A stretch of DNA of 64,000 bases from JACKDW01 sp964621785 (GTDB taxonomy: Bacteria > Myxococcota_A > Polyangia > Nannocystales > Nannocystaceae). The notes under the pieces are model-generated. The model saw only the letters and a list, made by a program, of their open reading frames with translations. It was not told the origin of the DNA and did not search any database. Each line of letters starts with the position of its first letter. The first letter of the stretch is position 1. The position numbers and the translations under genes are program-made. The stretch is taken from the NCBI GenBank assembly GCA_964621785.1, contig CAZUPD010000012.1, positions 1 to 64,000 on the forward strand, given 5' to 3'. Shown piece by piece: positions 7,812-15,781 of the stretch.

Positions 7812-10478
7812 TCACTTCGGCTGCGGCCACGGACTGCGACCGATCCACACACCCACAGCAATCACAATTACCAACTTCCACGGGACATCGTTTGGTGTTT
7901 CACCTCGCTCACGCGCCTGTTGCCACGCCTGCAGTTTGTGTTTCGGCCACAGACCGACCTCGTCCGGCTCGACCGCAGGTAAACCGTAGCGCCGGCGCAA
8001 GTTGTTGGGAGCTTGGGTGCGAGGATCTGCGCGACAGTCCGCCCGCTGGAGCAGCGTTTCGGTCCCGTGGGTGCGCATGTGCTGAAGCGGGTCACTCGGT
8101 CCGTGGGTGCGGACCTCGGCAGGTGTGGGAATACGGGCGCGCAGCTGGTACAGGGACACCTCCCGGGCCCGACGACCACCGTGCTCGAGCGTCCATTTGC
8201 GACACAGATATCGCGCGTGCCACGGCTGGTACCAATCCTCGGGGCCGAGGGCCTCACCTGCGAGTCGGCGGTGGATCTTGAGAGAACGTGTATAGACAAA
8301 TGTATTGGGAGGCCAGCGCGCAGCGTTGTAGACGTCGGTGTGGAGGTCGTGTGTCATGCCGTCGGCATCGGTCACCCGCACCCGCAGATCGAAGCGATAC
8401 TGCGGGGCATTGGGTGCCATCATGCGCCAATACTGATCGGTCTGTGACAGTTGTATCCACAACCGAAACGGCTCCCGCACGTACGTGCGCCACGTCGAGA
8501 GGCAGGCCTTGTCGGGGAGGTTGAAGACGGCAACTCCAAAGCAGTGGTAGGCGACGAACACGGCGACTAGGAGTCTTCCACGGGGGTCGTAAACCCTGCG
8601 AAACGGTATCGACTTACGATCAGCCGCGTCCTTTTTCGCGGTCTGCATGGAACCCAGTTTTTGACGACGCGCCACCCAGCACACAACCGCGAGCCATACC
8701 ACGGGCGTCACCGGCCAACCCATCCTCTCTAGCACCACCCCGGGAGGAGCCTCGATATCATGTAGATGCAAAAAGATTGTCGCTCCGGCTATCGCCGTGA
8801 CACCGGCGAGGGCCACCACCCACACAAGGGTGTCCTTTGATTTCCGTTCGATTGAACCTGCGTTGCACCCGCCCACATCGCCGGCCGAACGGTCTGTCGC
8901 GGGGTCGACCGCGTCCCAGCGCCGGGGCTTTGGACACCGCCATCCACATCGCCGGGCGACCGGCCGCCAGACTTTCAACACCGCGCACTCGATCTCGTAT
9001 CCGTCGAAGAACACCAGATAGACCGCGAGGTGGCAAAGACCGAACCATCCGAGGTTGCACAGGGCAAACAGGCTGAGGTGAAACAACAGTCCAAACCCGA
9101 GCCAGATCCGTCGACTCAGGCACCAGAGGTAGAGTTTCTCCGCCGTCAGACGACCCCCCCACAGGCTTCCGCCTCCCCGCAGCCGCAGGCACAACCCCAC
9201 GACGATCCCGGTCACAGCGACCCACATCGCCGCCAGACGCACTTGGGCCGTGACCACATTCGCCTCGGGGGGAAGATGCACGGGGTAGGCGATCCATGCA
9301 ATTGCAAGGGCTGTCATCGACAAGGCAACCCACAGCAGGCAACCTCGATGGCCTAGCAGCCGGTGACTGTTCTCGGGCGACGTCTCGCGCCCAAGATCTT
9401 GTCGAGGCTGGGCACCAAATTCGCGGGGACCAACCTCGGCGAAATCGGCAAGCGCGGCGTCGTGTCGAGAACATCCACGGGCTGCGAAGTTCGACACATC
9501 ACCGAGTTTCCCACGCAGACCTTGGCGCATCACCCAACCGACGACTGCGAGCAAAAACAGGGCTTCCCAATGGCGCACCAGATAGGACAGGACGCGAAGG
9601 ACAGGCGCGAGCTCAGCTATCCAATGCTGGGGTAAAAAGCGCGAGAAATGGTCGACCGAAAGTAGGTAGTAAATCGCGTCACCGGACTGCCACAAAGGCC
9701 CCGTTTTGGCACATCCATTGGCACTGTATGCGACCCCCAACTGGGCGATCATCAACACCCGCGGCCATGCAGGAATTCCCCGAAGGACCTGGTATTTGTC
9801 GTTCTTCTGGGTTTTTAACCGGCGGCACCGCAACCAATTATCGAGGCTATAGGCATGCCCACAACGCGCGAAACACAGGTAGAGAGCAAATGTTCGATAG
9901 ATGTCTTCGCCTTCCCAATGCAGGTGGTTTCGCACATAAAACGAATGGAGGAGGACGAGTGTGCACAGGCCAAAAAACCGTGTGCGAAAGCCGAGCAAGA
10001 AGCAGATACATGCAATATCAAATGCTGCCAGATGACACCAATAGGCCGTCGGTGTATCGAAGAAAAACAGCAGACTAAACTTGGGACCCTGTAAAAATCG
10101 CCACCACGCCGCGGCATCGAAAAACCCTTCGGGCTCCCCGGGTCCGATCCCGTCACCCACTCCGGCGTACTGCGCCCCACCAAACAGGTGTCGGGCAACG
10201 TCGGTGGTAAAAATCCCTTCGTCGGTAAACAGATATTCCCCAACATCAGCCAGACCGTTGATGTTGAGAAGTAGGAGGCCGGCAAACGCGATTCGCAGGG
10301 CTGCGACCGGCCGCGGGTCGTCGGGCTGGAACAGCAGCGAGGCCAGCTGACGGCGGTAGTGAAATACCCCCCACACGACCCACACAACCGCGAGCAACAT
10401 CAGCCAGCCGATCAGCGGGGACAGGGCGACTGCCTCGGAATTGGTGGACAGCGCCAGTTGTGTGTGAAAGCCGAGCAT
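7812..10478 (-). CDS. HTTM-domain integral membrane protein (gamma-carboxylase-like)
   Basis: An 888-residue polytopic membrane protein. The first 350 residues match the HTTM ('horizontally transferred transmembrane') family, distantly related to vitamin-K-dependent gamma-glutamyl carboxylase. Marks are 'RPVAALRIAFAGLLLLNI' early on, 'YWCHLAAFDIACICFLLGFRT', 'LVLLHSFYVRNHLHWEGEDIYR', 'LYLCFARCGHAYSLD', and 'IAQLGVAYSANGCAKTG'. The middle holds further membrane spans separated by charged loops. The last 250 residues are soluble and contain 'RLWIQLSQTDQYWRMMAPNAP', a segment seen in HTTM proteins. Enzymatic activity is not established for bacterial members. It is divergently arranged with the radical SAM gene across a repeat-rich intergenic region. 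Confidence 0.85.
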   Translation of the reverse strand: MLGFHTQLALSTNSEAVALSPLIGWLMLLAVVWVVWGVFHYRRQLASLLFQPDDPRPVAALRIAFAGLLLLNINGLADVGEYLFTDEGIFTTDVARHLFGGAQYAGVGDGIGPGEPEGFFDAAAWWRFLQGPKFSLLFFFDTPTAYWCHLAAFDIACICFLLGFRTRFFGLCTLVLLHSFYVRNHLHWEGEDIYRTFALYLCFARCGHAYSLDNWLRCRRLKTQKNDKYQVLRGIPAWPRVLMIAQLGVAYSANGCAKTGPLWQSGDAIYYLLSVDHFSRFLPQHWIAELAPVLRVLSYLVRHWEALFLLAVVGWVMRQGLRGKLGDVSNFAARGCSRHDAALADFAEVGPREFGAQPRQDLGRETSPENSHRLLGHRGCLLWVALSMTALAIAWIAYPVHLPPEANVVTAQVRLAAMWVAVTGIVVGLCLRLRGGGSLWGGRLTAEKLYLWCLSRRIWLGFGLLFHLSLFALCNLGWFGLCHLAVYLVFFDGYEIECAVLKVWRPVARRCGWRCPKPRRWDAVDPATDRSAGDVGGCNAGSIERKSKDTLVWVVALAGVTAIAGATIFLHLHDIEAPPGVVLERMGWPVTPVVWLAVVCWVARRQKLGSMQTAKKDAADRKSIPFRRVYDPRGRLLVAVFVAYHCFGVAVFNLPDKACLSTWRTYVREPFRLWIQLSQTDQYWRMMAPNAPQYRFDLRVRVTDADGMTHDLHTDVYNAARWPPNTFVYTRSLKIHRRLAGEALGPEDWYQPWHARYLCRKWTLEHGGRRAREVSLYQLRARIPTPAEVRTHGPSDPLQHMRTHGTETLLQRADCRADPRTQAPNNLRRRYGLPAVEPDEVGLWPKHKLQAWQQARERGETPNDVPWKLVIVIAVGVWIGRSPWPQPK

Positions 10479-10540
10479 CGAGGTTTTTTAAAATCGCGGG
10501 GAGCTTGTGCGCAGGGCATTGGACTTGGGCCGCGACAGAC

Positions 10541-10843
10541 GGTCGAGGTCGGTGCGACAGATGGTCGAGGTCGGTGCGACAGATGGTGGTTCGTTTACTC
10601 GCACACCTTTGGTTTCGAGAGGGTCGTTGACTGGGCACGGGACCCCGCGATCACAAAAGACTGTCTGTCGCTGCCCGGGTCCTTCGCCCTGCGACGAAGC
10701 TACCCCGCGATCACAAAAAGACCAAGGCAACCCATGCACCGACCTCGATAGTCTCTCGCGGTCCAAGTCCTTGCCCTGCGACGAAACTGTCTGTCGCGGC
10801 CCAAGCCCTCTGTCCTACGAGGAAACGACCCCGCGATCATGAA
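10541..10843. repeat. Repeat-rich intergenic block between the HTTM and radical SAM genes
   Basis: The 385-base gap contains a perfect 22-bp tandem duplication (10541-10562 and 10563-10584). It also has three copies of CCCCGCGATCA (10643, 10703, 10829), each followed by a purine-rich run, and three related copies of a roughly 39-bp unit starting GTCTSTCGC (10664, 10751, 10790). All copy spacings measured (39, 60, 87, 126) are multiples of three, yet no frame reads as a convincing protein. It may be an intergenic repeat family or the decayed remnant of a repetitive coding sequence. Confidence 0.75.
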
Positions 10844-10863
10844 AAGACCGGTATCATGTGTGT

Positions 10864-12198
10864 ATGAAACTCGAGGATGCACGGCGTCGGCTGCCGGTTG
10901 TCGATCAGTTGCCGAAAGCCCGCGGCCGCTTTTACCCGGCCAAGGAGGCTCGCCGTGATCTCGTCCCTCGCCTCGTGGTCTGGGAGTTGACCCTCGCATG
11001 TGACCAAAAGTGCATCCACTGTGGGCCCCGTGCTGGGCCGCGTCGACGCGACGAGTTGTCGACCGAGGAGTGCATGCAGCTGATCCGCGAAATGGCCGAC
11101 ATGGGCGTCGGCGAAGTAGTCCTGATCGGTGGCGAGGCCTACCTGCGCAACGACTTCATCCTCATCATCCGGGCGATCCGAGAAGCCGGGATGCACTGCA
11201 CCATGACCACCGGCGGATACAATCTCAACCCCGCGCGCGTGGCCGCGATGGTCGAGGCCGGTATTTCGTCGGTCACGCTGTCGATCGACGGCATGACCGA
11301 GACCCACGACTATCTGCGCGGCATGCCGGGCAGCTGGCAGCGGGCGATCGATGCCCTGCACAACTTCAAAGCCGCCGGAGCCGGGGTCGCTTGCAACACC
11401 CAAATCAATGCCCGCACCCGCCACGAGTTGCTCCCGCTGTTGGAGCACTTGGCCCGCGCCGGGATCCATTCGTGGCAGCTGCAAAACACCGTCGCCCACG
11501 GCAATGCGGCCGACCACCACGACATCGTGTTGCAACCCTATATGATGATTGATGTATTTGCAACCATTGAGCAGGTCCTCGACCGCTGTGACGAGCTTGG
11601 GATCCGGTTTTGGCCCGGCAACAGCTTGGGTTATTTCGGGCCGCTAGAGGCGAGGATGCGCAAACATATGGGCCGATACTGGCGCGGGTGTACGGCCGGG
11701 ATCAGTTCGATGGGTATCGAGAGTGACGGCGGTCTGAAAAACTGCCCGAGTCTCGGTGGTCCCAACAACATCGGCGGCGGCTGGCGAGAGCACGGTCTAC
11801 GCAAGGTGTGGGAAGAGTCCTATCAGCTCAACTACATCCGCCAGCGAACCGTCGACGATCTGTGGGGTTACTGCAGCGAGTGCTACTACGCCTCGACCTG
11901 TATGGCCGGTTGTACAGCAGCTTCCGAGGCCCTGCTCGGGCGCCCGGGCAACAATCCGTTTTGCCACCACCGCGCGCTTGAGATGGACAAACAGGGCCTA
12001 CGCGAGCGCATGGAGATGGTCCAAGCACCACCCGGAGGTGGGTTTGACAACGGGCTGTTTCAAATTATTTGCGAATACAAAGATCTGGACAAGCGCGCGG
12101 CCGAAGGGCCCGTGCGCGTGACCCCCCCGCGGGTCAGTCGGTCGGTCGAACCATATGGTCCGGGGCACGCTGTTGCCGGGTCGGACGAGTCCCCTTAG
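10864..12198 (+). CDS. Radical SAM/SPASM-domain protein
   Basis: A 444-residue radical S-adenosylmethionine enzyme. 'LTLACDQKCIHC' is the CxxxCxxC motif binding the SAM-cleaving [4Fe-4S] cluster, with 'VVLIGGEAYLR' as the GGE SAM-binding motif and a TIM-barrel core to about residue 250. The C-terminal third is SPASM-like: Cys residues in 'WRGCTAG', 'LKNCPS', 'YCSECYYASTCMAGC' and 'NPFCHHR' would bind auxiliary clusters. SPASM enzymes mostly modify ribosomal peptides or proteins, or act as mycofactocin/PQQ-type maturases. No clear precursor peptide is next to it, so the substrate is unknown. The ATG at 10864 is preferred over GTG 10858; the ribosome-binding site is weak. It ends 14 bases from the convergent DUF92 gene. 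Confidence 0.9.
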   Translation: MKLEDARRRLPVVDQLPKARGRFYPAKEARRDLVPRLVVWELTLACDQKCIHCGPRAGPRRRDELSTEECMQLIREMADMGVGEVVLIGGEAYLRNDFILIIRAIREAGMHCTMTTGGYNLNPARVAAMVEAGISSVTLSIDGMTETHDYLRGMPGSWQRAIDALHNFKAAGAGVACNTQINARTRHELLPLLEHLARAGIHSWQLQNTVAHGNAADHHDIVLQPYMMIDVFATIEQVLDRCDELGIRFWPGNSLGYFGPLEARMRKHMGRYWRGCTAGISSMGIESDGGLKNCPSLGGPNNIGGGWREHGLRKVWEESYQLNYIRQRTVDDLWGYCSECYYASTCMAGCTAASEALLGRPGNNPFCHHRALEMDKQGLRERMEMVQAPPGGGFDNGLFQIICEYKDLDKRAAEGPVRVTPPRVSRSVEPYGPGHAVAGSDESP

Positions 12199-12212
12199 GG
12201 CCGCAAACCGGC

Positions 12213-13538
12213 TCAGAGGAGCCACAGCCCCGCCAACACCCCCAACACGGCTGCAAAACTGGTTGCCGAGAGATTGACCACATCGTTGTTCATCCACCGG
12301 TAGCCGCCGACATGTATATGCACAAACCCATCGCGGCTCGCCGCCTCGCTCCACGCCCCGGTCGCCGGTACCTGGTAGCGCGCCTGGTAGGTGGCCCCGA
12401 GGACACTGTCGACAAAGCAGGCGAGTACCGCGATGCCGACGATCGCTGCCCATAATTCCAGGCTCGCTTCGGGAACAAACGCCCATCCCAGCGCACAGGT
12501 CGTCCCCGCGCCGAGGGCGGCCCCGCAGGTCCCCAACACCGTCACACCACCCGAGCGCCCGGCCTCGACCGGCTTTCCCGTTGTGATTTCCCGCGGGCGT
12601 GTCGGTGAAAAACTCCCGATCTCCGTCGCCCAAGTGTCGGCTGTCGCCGCGCACAGGCCCGCGAGCAAGCCGATATAACACGCGTTCACACCTGTGGCGT
12701 CGAATAAAAATGCACATACAAGTGATGGGCCGGCATTGGCAAACACCTGATGCGCATCTCGGCGGTCCCCCTTCTCCGCCCGCTTGGCCACCTCGGGGCG
12801 CAGGCGCTTGGCAATTTTGGAGAGGCCGCTCGAAAGCAGGAAAAATCCCAACAGGGGCACTGCTCCGGCAGCTCCCTGGCTGGCGAATAGCAAACTTCCG
12901 AGCAGCGCCGCGGCGAGTGCCCCACTTCGCGACAACAACTTCAAGCCGTAGGACACGAGCCCGAGAGCCCAGGCCCCGAGCCCGGCGACCGTAGTCCACA
13001 GGAGCTCGCCGACGGTTGCGGCCTCGGCGTGGGTCCACAGACACCACCCCCCGGCTGCGGCTGCGGCCAGCAGACCGAGGTTGGAGTCGTGTCCGCTGCG
13101 CGGTCGTGATATAATTGTATATGCTAATATTATGACGGTCGCGCTTGTAACGGCGAGCACCCAGCACGTGACCCGACCGAGCTCGCCACCAGTCTGCCAG
13201 GTCCACAGGGGTCCAAAGGTGATGGCGAGAAGGACCGCAACCGCCGGCCACATCATCCACACCCGCACCTGGGTGCTCGCAAGCATGGCCTCGACCAGTG
13301 CGAGCGCCCACAAGGTCGCAATCGCAATCGCCTGGCTGCCGCAGATTGCATATCCCAAAAGCCAGGCGATCGCCACGAGACTCGGGATTCCCACGGTCGC
13401 CGGGCAGGTTGCCGATTGACCCACCCCCTGGATCAGACACAGTCCGAGCAGCGCCAGACACAGACACAGCCCGAGCGTGGTGAACTGCGGGAACACGACG
13501 GCCGCCGAAGCGACGAGGATCCAGGCTGAAGTCCGCAC
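12213..13538 (-). CDS. DUF92-family integral membrane protein (phytyl-phosphate kinase/VTE6-like)
   Basis: Polytopic membrane protein of about 441 residues whose C-terminal 250 residues match the DUF92 (TIGR00297) family. Family marks are 'LLSRSGALAAALLGSLLFA', 'AATADTWATEIGSFS', 'GKPVEAGRSGGVTVLGT' and 'MNNDVVNLSA'. Plant VTE6, a member, phosphorylates phytyl phosphate; bacterial members are suspected polyprenyl-phosphate kinases, so a role in isoprenoid lipid salvage is an inference. The N-terminal 190 residues are extra hydrophobic segments. GTG 13538 is chosen because the hydrophobic part begins right after it. ATG 13718 would add 60 residues of unconvincing Arg/Cys-rich sequence and overlap the upstream gene by 19 bases. 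Confidence 0.8.
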   Translation of the reverse strand: MRTSAWILVASAAVVFPQFTTLGLCLCLALLGLCLIQGVGQSATCPATVGIPSLVAIAWLLGYAICGSQAIAIATLWALALVEAMLASTQVRVWMMWPAVAVLLAITFGPLWTWQTGGELGRVTCWVLAVTSATVIILAYTIISRPRSGHDSNLGLLAAAAAGGWCLWTHAEAATVGELLWTTVAGLGAWALGLVSYGLKLLSRSGALAAALLGSLLFASQGAAGAVPLLGFFLLSSGLSKIAKRLRPEVAKRAEKGDRRDAHQVFANAGPSLVCAFLFDATGVNACYIGLLAGLCAATADTWATEIGSFSPTRPREITTGKPVEAGRSGGVTVLGTCGAALGAGTTCALGWAFVPEASLELWAAIVGIAVLACFVDSVLGATYQARYQVPATGAWSEAASRDGFVHIHVGGYRWMNNDVVNLSATSFAAVLGVLAGLWLL

Positions 13539-13699
13539 CCCCCGTTTGTAACAGATCGCGTGCGGTTCGAACGACGACCTGCAGTCTGTGGTTCTCGTGT
13601 CGTAGACAGTGTCGCGGTCCCGTGCCGAGAGACGCAGCGGTGTCGAGCGACCGCAAACAATCGCACGGGGCGTGCCCACCGATAAACGTGTTGATACAA

Positions 13700-14125
13700 T
13701 TACGTCGGCACGAGCCATTTGCGCCCGCGTACTACCGTGCCGCCACCCTCGCGGTCTTCGATCTCGAGCTCATCCACCATCCGCGAAATGGCCCCGAGTC
13801 CGAGTCCGAGACCCCGTCGGTTTCGCGGGTCTGCGGTCTCCCGCAGGTTTGAGCCTTCGGACACTTGATCCTGCATCGCGTACTCGAGTTTGGGGATGCC
13901 ATCGCCACGGTCACGGGCTTCAAAGGCGACGCAGGATTTATTTGTATGATCAACTGTAAGGACCACCTCACCACCACCGGCGTACTTGAGCATATTGGTC
14001 GCCGCCTCGCTGACTGCGATCGTCAGCTCCCATGCTCCGCGTTCGTCAAATCCGGCCTGTTTGGCGAACGCCCGTACACGCACCTGACAACGGGCGATGT
14101 CAGGATCGCGGTTGATGGGGATCAC
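13700..14125 (-). CDS. HATPase anti-sigma-factor-type serine kinase, last gene of stressosome operon
   Basis: A GHKL ATPase-fold protein of about 141 residues of the RsbW/RsbT/SpoIIAB class. The N box is 'ELTIAVSEAATNMLKYAG', the G1 box 'ARDRGDGIP' and the G2 box 'RRGLGLGLGAISRMVDELEI'. It differs from the RsbT in the same operon and could be the downstream switch kinase or anti-sigma factor released by stressosome signalling; no sigma factor gene is adjacent. GTG 14125 gives 'MIPINRDPDIARCQVRVRAF', the usual start of this family, and overlaps the phosphatase gene by 26 bases, implying translational coupling. In-frame ATGs at 14158 and 14161 are possible alternatives. Confidence 0.85.
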   Translation of the reverse strand: MIPINRDPDIARCQVRVRAFAKQAGFDERGAWELTIAVSEAATNMLKYAGGGEVVLTVDHTNKSCVAFEARDRGDGIPKLEYAMQDQVSEGSNLRETADPRNRRGLGLGLGAISRMVDELEIEDREGGGTVVRGRKWLVPT

Positions 14126-14714
14126 CGCGCTTGCAGGTGATGACGACACACCCTGCATCATCGTGCGACTTGGCGTGGTCGGCAAGCAACGTGGCCAAAA
14201 TTGCGGCCGGCGCCTGCCCAAAGAATTTCGCGATATCAAAGCGGCTCGAAATCCCGTCGGTGTGGATGATCAAAAGGTCACCTGGTTGCACGACAAAGTC
14301 GCGAACAATTATCTTCCGCACCCGAGACCCGACGATCCCTGGAGTCGTGAGAGCCTGGACGGTCCCAGTTCCGCGGTAGCGCGTTTCGACATTGCCGATC
14401 GCGATGTGGGACAACGTACCCTGCTCGCAGTCGATGCGAATGAGTGTGATCGCAGCTCCGCGCAGTGACCTCAGCACCTGGCCACAGCCGCGGATGAGAT
14501 GATCGAGCGTTTCTTGGCGATGCTCCGCGATGAAGTCGTGGGCGGCACAGGACGATCTCGCCGCTCCGGGCCCGTGGCCGAGCCCATCAATCACGGCAAA
14601 CAGATGGACCGCCCCGTCCTGCCAATGGCCGATGCAATCACCGCTCACCCGCTCGCCCGGCATTGCGCGAACCTTCGTCGCGAATTCCAAGCGGATTTTC
14701 AGCGATACTTGCAT
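14100..14714 (-). CDS. SpoIIE/RsbX-type PP2C phosphatase
   Basis: A 204-residue stand-alone SpoIIE-like PPM phosphatase. 'ERVSGDCIGHWQDG' and 'HLFAVIDGLGHG' contain the metal-binding Asp residues, and 'PGDLLIIHTDGISSRFD' the second metal site. The size and the absence of a sensor domain match RsbX, which resets stressosomes by dephosphorylating RsbS and RsbR. Its position directly after rsbT and before a second anti-sigma-type kinase supports that role; the Moorella MtR-MtS-MtT-MtX module has the same order. The start overlaps the end of rsbT by 16 bases. An RsbU-like function is the main alternative. Confidence 0.85.
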   Translation of the reverse strand: MQVSLKIRLEFATKVRAMPGERVSGDCIGHWQDGAVHLFAVIDGLGHGPGAARSSCAAHDFIAEHRQETLDHLIRGCGQVLRSLRGAAITLIRIDCEQGTLSHIAIGNVETRYRGTGTVQALTTPGIVGSRVRKIIVRDFVVQPGDLLIIHTDGISSRFDIAKFFGQAPAAILATLLADHAKSHDDAGCVVITCKRGDPHQPRS

Positions 14715-15358
14715 GTACGAATATGGGTCCCCCGCCCCGGACTGGTGTCGACCTGAAACTCATCCATCAAGTTCTTGCACCCCCGCAGCCCGAGTCCGAG
14801 GCCGGTTTTAGAATGAAAGCGGCCGGCGAGGATCCGGTCGAGGTCGGCGATTCCGGGTCCCTGGTCGATGGCTTCGATCCGCAATCCCTGTTTGGGTTGG
14901 GTGAGGGTCTCGAGTATGATTTTTCCCGGGCCGGCGTAGTGGTAGATGTTGCGGGCGAGTTCGGAGACTGCGGTGGCGATCTTGACCTGCTCCGTGCGGG
15001 AGAATCCGAGGCCGGTAGCCATCACCCGGGCTTTTGTCCGAGCATCGACAATGTGACGCTCTTCGATGATGTCGACCTCGGCCCGCTTGGTTGCCGGCTC
15101 GTCGCGTGCGCTTGAATTTCGTTGACTCAGCAAGTTTTCGAGCTCACGCGCACACTCGACACGGGCCGACTTGGGTGCCGAGAACAGCTCCATGGCCCGC
15201 AAAAGCTCACGCAAAAGCGGCTTGTAGTTGCCCAAGCCGTCGAGTTTGCGCTCGTCGACACGACTGCGACGCAGGGCCATTCGCGCAATTGTCCGCGCCG
15301 AGCTGCCACTGTAGTGGCGGCTGAGCACATTACAAATCGCGGAGAAAGTCGTGGGCAT
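14699..15358 (-). CDS. rsbT: RsbT-like stressosome serine kinase with N-terminal extension
   Basis: A 219-residue protein whose C-terminal 130 residues are a GHKL kinase close to RsbT: N box 'KIATAVSELARNIYHYAG', G1 'DQGPGIADLD', G2 'KTGLGLGLRGCKNLMDEF'. RsbT is held in the stressosome by RsbR and RsbS, phosphorylates both on signal, then leaves to activate a downstream phosphatase. The first 85 residues are an extra alpha-helical region ('MPTTFSAICNVLSRHY', 'YKPLLRELLRAMELFS') absent from Bacillus RsbT and not recognised here; it may tether or tune the kinase. The start follows the rsbS stop by 6 bases, so the genes are co-transcribed. Confidence 0.85.
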   Translation of the reverse strand: MPTTFSAICNVLSRHYSGSSARTIARMALRRSRVDERKLDGLGNYKPLLRELLRAMELFSAPKSARVECARELENLLSQRNSSARDEPATKRAEVDIIEERHIVDARTKARVMATGLGFSRTEQVKIATAVSELARNIYHYAGPGKIILETLTQPKQGLRIEAIDQGPGIADLDRILAGRFHSKTGLGLGLRGCKNLMDEFQVDTSPGRGTHIRTCKYR

Positions 15359-15364
15359 GGTCTT

Positions 15365-15781
15365 CTACGATGACGCGAGTTCGTTGAGGATCATCTCAGT
15401 GATCTGGGCATCGCGGGCGCGTTCAACCTGTTGCTCGTGCTCTAATCGGTCGAGTGCACTCTCGAGATTCAGTGCTGTCTCAACCCCCATGTCGGCACCC
15501 ATTTCGACCAGCGTGATCGCGACCGACGGATCGAGTCCGGCGAGTATGGTTTGGACACCCATACACCCGGCGATCTTGGCGATCTGCTGGATCGAGTTGG
15601 CGATATAGCTGTCGAGAAAATCGACTGCCGAGACTTCTAAGACAAGCCCAGAGACCTCGTGCAGCCGCACTTCGAGGGCGACATTCTCCTTGAGCTCGGC
15701 CACCAACATATCGGTGAGCTCGATCTGGATCGATACGATCAAGTTGTCACGCAACTTGATGATCGGAATGGTTCGCCCCAT
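15365..15781 (-). CDS. rsbS: RsbS-like STAS-domain stressosome scaffold
   Basis: A 138-residue single STAS-domain protein equivalent to RsbS, the partner that binds RsbT in the stressosome shell. In 'GLVLEVSAVDFLDSYIA' the Ser of 'EVSAVD' matches the RsbT phosphorylation site (Ser59 of Bacillus RsbS, in 'DISALD'), and 'PSVAITLVEMGADM' matches the conserved second STAS segment. A charged helical tail of about 25 residues is added at the C-terminus. ATG 15781 shares one base with the TGA stop of rsbR (TGATG), which indicates strict translational coupling and fixed RsbR:RsbS ratios; a GTG three bases earlier is possible. Confidence 0.9.
   Translation of the reverse strand: MGRTIPIIKLRDNLIVSIQIELTDMLVAELKENVALEVRLHEVSGLVLEVSAVDFLDSYIANSIQQIAKIAGCMGVQTILAGLDPSVAITLVEMGADMGVETALNLESALDRLEHEQQVERARDAQITEMILNELASS

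Noticed and set aside
10507..10842. Frame upstream of the radical SAM gene as a RiPP precursor peptide
   Set aside because: It contains repeats with Cys but no leader-like segment, no good ribosome-binding site, and equally repetitive frames exist on the other strand. Kept only as a low-probability hypothesis in the findings.
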